Assembly (NCBI GenBank): GCA_036676355.1
Contig: JAKFDA010000072.1
Location: 1-64,000, forward strand
Source of the DNA: ZC4RG42 sp036676355
Lineage (GTDB): Bacteria > Pseudomonadota > Gammaproteobacteria > Burkholderiales > SG8-39
Direction of reading: 5' to 3'
DNA length: 64,000 bases
Shown here one piece after another: positions 60,994 through 64,000 of this stretch. The notes beneath the pieces are model-generated. The model had not been told where the DNA came from. It saw only the letters and a list, made by a program, of their open reading frames with translations, and made no database searches. The stretch's first letter is position 1. Each line of letters opens with the position of its first letter. A program made the position numbers and the translations under genes.

Positions 60994-62066
60994 CGCTCGG
61001 CGAGCGCGCCTATCCCGTTTATGTCGGTCAGGGATTGATCGAGCAGATCGGTCTGATCACCGCTCACCTGCCGCAGCCTCGCGTTGCGCTGGTGACCAAT
61101 ACCACCGTCGCGCCGCTCTACCTCGCCAAGGCAATAAGCGCGTTCGAAAAGCAAGGCGTCAAGGTCGTGCCGATCGTGCTGCCGGATGGCGAGGATCACA
61201 AGGATTGGCAAACACTCAACTTGGTCTTCGATGCGCTGCTGCAGCACAAATGCGATCGCAAGACCGCCCTGGTGGCGTTGGGCGGCGGTGTCATCGGCGA
61301 CATCACCGGCTTTGCCGCGGCCACCTTCATGCGCGGCGTGCCTTTCGCCCAGATGCCGACGACGCTCTTGGCGCAGGTTGATTCCTCGGTGGGCGGCAAG
61401 ACCGGCATCAATCATCCGCTCGGCAAAAACATGCTCGGCGCCTTTCATCAACCGCTGGCGGTGCTGGCCGACATCGATACGCTGTCGACGTTGCCCGATA
61501 ATGAATTAAAGGCCGGTATCGCCGAAATCATCAAGCACGGGGCTATTCGCGACGCCGCGTATTTCGAATGGCTCGAAGGCAACATCGAGCGCATGCTTGC
61601 CCGCGACGCCGACGCCTTGGCGCACGCAATCGTTCGCTCGGTCGAAATCAAGGCGGAAATCGTCGCGCTTGACGAGCGCGAATCCGGTCTGCGTGCGTTG
61701 CTGAATTTCGGCCATACATTCGGCCATGCCATTGAAGCCGGGCTGGGGTTCGGCACCTGGCTGCACGGCGAAGCAGTCGGCGCAGGCATGGTGATGGCGG
61801 CGGATTTGTCGCAGCGATTGGCATTGATCGACGCCGCAGACTGCCGGCGCATTCGCGAGCTCATTCGGCGCGCCGGGTTGCCGGTTGCCGGGCCGGCGCT
61901 CGGTGAAGACCGCTATATCGAGTTGATGAGCGTGGACAAGAAGGCCGAAGGCGGCAAATTGCGCTTTGTCTTGCTCGAAGCACTTGGTCGCGGATTCGTC
62001 CATGGCGAAACGCCCGGTGATGCCGTGCGCGCCACGCTGACCGCGTGCACCGCGCGCTCTGCCTGA
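60975..62066 (+). CDS. aroB: 3-dehydroquinate synthase
   Basis: Converts DAHP to 3-dehydroquinate using NAD and a divalent metal, 363 residues. The glycine-rich NAD-binding segment is VALGGGVIGDITGFAAATFM. The active-site block is QVDSSVGGKTGINHPLGKNM, and the metal ligand region is NFGHTFGHAIE. The aroK-aroB overlap is normal. A promoter for gltB follows. Confidence 0.96.
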   Translation: MQTIRVALGERAYPVYVGQGLIEQIGLITAHLPQPRVALVTNTTVAPLYLAKAISAFEKQGVKVVPIVLPDGEDHKDWQTLNLVFDALLQHKCDRKTALVALGGGVIGDITGFAAATFMRGVPFAQMPTTLLAQVDSSVGGKTGINHPLGKNMLGAFHQPLAVLADIDTLSTLPDNELKAGIAEIIKHGAIRDAAYFEWLEGNIERMLARDADALAHAIVRSVEIKAEIVALDERESGLRALLNFGHTFGHAIEAGLGFGTWLHGEAVGAGMVMAADLSQRLALIDAADCRRIRELIRRAGLPVAGPALGEDRYIELMSVDKKAEGGKLRFVLLEALGRGFVHGETPGDAVRATLTACTARSA

Positions 62067-62085
62067 GCGCGGCACGAATTAACGC

Positions 62086-62114
62086 TTGAGCGCCTAGGGC
62101 TCGAAGCGTATATT
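62086..62114 (+). promoter_or_regulatory. Candidate sigma-70 promoter of gltB
   Basis: TTGAGC (62086-62091), a 17-bp spacer and TATATT (62109-62114), giving an untranslated leader of about 85 bases before gltB. Confidence 0.55.
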
Positions 62115-62205
62115 CGTTCCCCCACGCGCCGAGGGGCGAGCGCCGTTCACCTTTGCGTGCGCGTCGCACTTTAGGCCCTCGGCGGCCTCGGACGAGGTAA
62201 GAATC

Positions 62206-64000
62206 GTGGAGTTTTCGGCCCTACCCCCCGCGCAAGGGTTATACAACCCTGCCAACGAACACGACGCCTGCGGCGTTGGTTTCATCGCCCACATCAAGGG
62301 CCGAAAATCACACCATATCGTTGAACAGGGCCTGCAGATTCTGAAGAATCTGACCCATCGCGGCGCGGTCGGCGCTGACCCGCTTGCCGGAGACGGGGCG
62401 GGGATTCTGCTGCAGATTCCGGATCAACTTTTCCGCGAGGAAATGGCCAAGCAGGGCGTGACCCTGCCGCCGGTCGGCGAATACGGCGTCGGCATGGTGT
62501 TCCTGCCGCAGGAGCCGGCCTCCCGCCTGGCATGCGAGCACGAGATCGAGCGCGCCATCAAGGACGAAGGTCAGGTGCTGCTGGGCTGGCGCGACGTGCC
62601 GGTCGACAGCTCCATACTCGGCGAGTCGGTCAAAGCCATCGAGCCGCTCATGCGCCAGGTATTTATCGGTCGCGGCGCGGGTGTGACGGTGACCGATGCG
62701 CTCGAGCGCAAGCTTTACATCATTCGCAAATCCTCCGGTCATGCCATTCAGGCGCTCGCACTCGCGCACGGCAAGGAGTACTACGCGCCGTCGATGTCGG
62801 CGCGCACCGTGGTGTACAAAGGCATGCTGCTCGCCGGTCAGGTGGGCAAGTACTACAAGGATCTGCAGGATCCGCGCGTGGTGTCGGCGCTCGCGCTGGT
62901 GCATCAGCGTTTCTCGACCAACACCTTCCCCACCTGGGAACTTGCGCATCCGTTCCGCATGATCGCCCACAACGGTGAGATCAATACGCTGCGCGGCAAC
63001 GTCAACTGGATTCGCGCGCGTCAGCAGGCGATCTCCAGCCCGGTGCTCGGCAAGGATCTTGATAAGCTGTGGCCGCTGATCTACGACGGTCAGTCCGACT
63101 CCGCGTCCTTCGACAACGCGCTCGAACTGCTGGTCATGAGCGGTTACTCGCTCGCGCACGCCATGATGATGCTCATTCCCGAAGCATGGGAAAAACATAC
63201 ATTCATGGACCCGACGCGCCGCGCGTTCTACGAATATCACGCACCGATGATGGAGCCTTGGGACGGTCCCGCGGCCGTCGCCTTTACCGACGGCCGCCAG
63301 ATCGGCGCCACGCTCGACCGTAACGGTCTGCGTCCGGCGCGTTATCTGGTGACCGACGACGACATGGTGTTGATGGCGTCCGAGGCAGGCGTGTTGCCCG
63401 TGCCCGAAGAGAAAATCATCAAGAAATGGCGCCTGCAGCCGGGCAAGATGTTCCTCATCGATCTGGAAGCAGGTCGCATCATCGACGACAAGGAACTCAA
63501 GGACACGCTGTCGAGTGCGAAACCGTATCGCGACTGGGTGCAGCGTATACGCATCAAGCTCGACGACCTGCCGTCGGGCAAGCAGCCGGGCGAGGGCGCC
63601 AATGCGCCGCTGCTCGATCGCCAGCAGGCCTTTGGTTACACACAGGAAGACATCAAGTTCATCCTGTCGCCGATGGCAACGCTGGGTGAAGAGGCGGTCG
63701 GTTCGATGGGCAACGATTCGCCGCTGGCGGTGTTGTCGAATAAGGACAAGAACCTCTACAACTACTTCAAGCAGTTGTTTGCGCAAGTGACCAACCCGCC
63801 GATCGATCCGATCCGCGAAGATCTGGTCATGTCGCTGATCTCGTTCATCGGGCCGAAGCCGAACCTGCTGGGTATCGACGAAACCAATCCGCCCATCCGG
63901 CTCGAAGTCAGCCAGCCTGTGCTCGACTTCGATCGGATGGAGACGATCCGCCAGATCGAGCGGCATACGAGCGGCAAATTCCGCTCGTTCGAAATCGACA
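62206..64000 (+). CDS. gltB: Glutamate synthase large subunit, 3' end beyond window
   Basis: The large subunit of NADPH glutamate synthase, which makes glutamate from 2-oxoglutarate and glutamine. The frame is open to the window edge; 598 of about 1500 codons are visible. The class II amidotransferase domain begins at C22 in HDACGVGFIAH, which should become the N-terminal nucleophile after propeptide removal. HRGAVGADPLAGDGAGIL and ALVHQRFSTNTFPTWELAHP are typical. The start is GTG 62206 with GAGGTAAG upstream. The long minus-strand open frame across it is a composition artefact. Confidence 0.95.
   Translation, partial: MEFSALPPAQGLYNPANEHDACGVGFIAHIKGRKSHHIVEQGLQILKNLTHRGAVGADPLAGDGAGILLQIPDQLFREEMAKQGVTLPPVGEYGVGMVFLPQEPASRLACEHEIERAIKDEGQVLLGWRDVPVDSSILGESVKAIEPLMRQVFIGRGAGVTVTDALERKLYIIRKSSGHAIQALALAHGKEYYAPSMSARTVVYKGMLLAGQVGKYYKDLQDPRVVSALALVHQRFSTNTFPTWELAHPFRMIAHNGEINTLRGNVNWIRARQQAISSPVLGKDLDKLWPLIYDGQSDSASFDNALELLVMSGYSLAHAMMMLIPEAWEKHTFMDPTRRAFYEYHAPMMEPWDGPAAVAFTDGRQIGATLDRNGLRPARYLVTDDDMVLMASEAGVLPVPEEKIIKKWRLQPGKMFLIDLEAGRIIDDKELKDTLSSAKPYRDWVQRIRIKLDDLPSGKQPGEGANAPLLDRQQAFGYTQEDIKFILSPMATLGEEAVGSMGNDSPLAVLSNKDKNLYNYFKQLFAQVTNPPIDPIREDLVMSLISFIGPKPNLLGIDETNPPIRLEVSQPVLDFDRMETIRQIERHTSGKFRSFEID

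Noticed and set aside
62308..63966. A 552-codon minus-strand frame at the window end
   Set aside because: The plus strand encodes glutamate synthase with its N-terminal catalytic cysteine; the minus frame is its shadow.

Overview
The window is a compact, GC-rich (roughly 60% by eye) bacterial chromosome segment. It most likely comes from a betaproteobacterium. The main clues are the order pilM-N-O-P-Q, aroK, aroB, gltB with a divergent class A PBP gene upstream, the neighbouring lysA/lptM/cyaY genes, a cytochrome c4, an msrPQ pair and a LysR gene divergent from ilvD. I saw no rRNA, tRNA, CRISPR array, phage module or intact transposase.

Layout. (1) 1-2863: end of the F1Fo ATP synthase operon (atpG partial, atpD, atpC). 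(2) 3219-23546: a 20-kb same-strand block for storage and compatible-solute glucans: glgB, glgE, a treS-maltokinase fusion, glgC, glgX, treZ, a 1701-codon malQ-treY fusion, an (alpha/alpha)6-barrel glycosidase-like gene and a kynureninase-like PLP gene. (3) 23548-29305: a TSUP permease, two DUF4398-type envelope lipoproteins, a MatB-like acyl-CoA synthetase, a YdcH-like protein, lgt and a LysR regulator. (4) 29425-34893: ilvD, a single-domain response regulator, an orphan ParA-type ATPase, a DUF255 thioredoxin-domain protein and a small cytochrome c. (5) 35109-40325: a branched-chain amino acid ABC transporter (livJ, then livHMGF). (6) 40566-49491: a ferredoxin/FNR-type reductase, an epimerase-like protein, cutA, dsbD, a quinone oxidoreductase, a DUF3108 protein, hemB, engB and cytochrome c4. 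(7) 49646-55298: msrPQ, lysA-lptM, cyaY and mrcA. (8) 55457-64000: the type IV pilus assembly operon pilMNOPQ, then aroK-aroB and the start of gltB.

How the genes fit together. In the glucan block TreY/TreZ convert glucan ends to trehalose. TreS/Mak/GlgE convert trehalose to maltose-1-phosphate and back into glucan. GlgB branches, GlgX debranches and MalQ rearranges chains. That is a nearly closed glucan-trehalose cycle. GlgC is present, but no glgA, glgM or glgP lies in the window. The last two genes of the block have no obvious place in the known pathway.

The points most worth following up are: a candidate small RNA at about 47979-48168 (serial hairpins, a CU-rich loop complementary to Shine-Dalgarno sequences, and a strong plus-strand terminator) between hemB and engB; a family of MITE-like elements with IS5-like ends (40326-40555 and 15938-16068); a chain of overlapping mini-ORFs built from tandem repeats between livH and livM; and the kynureninase-like gene translationally coupled to the glucan cluster.
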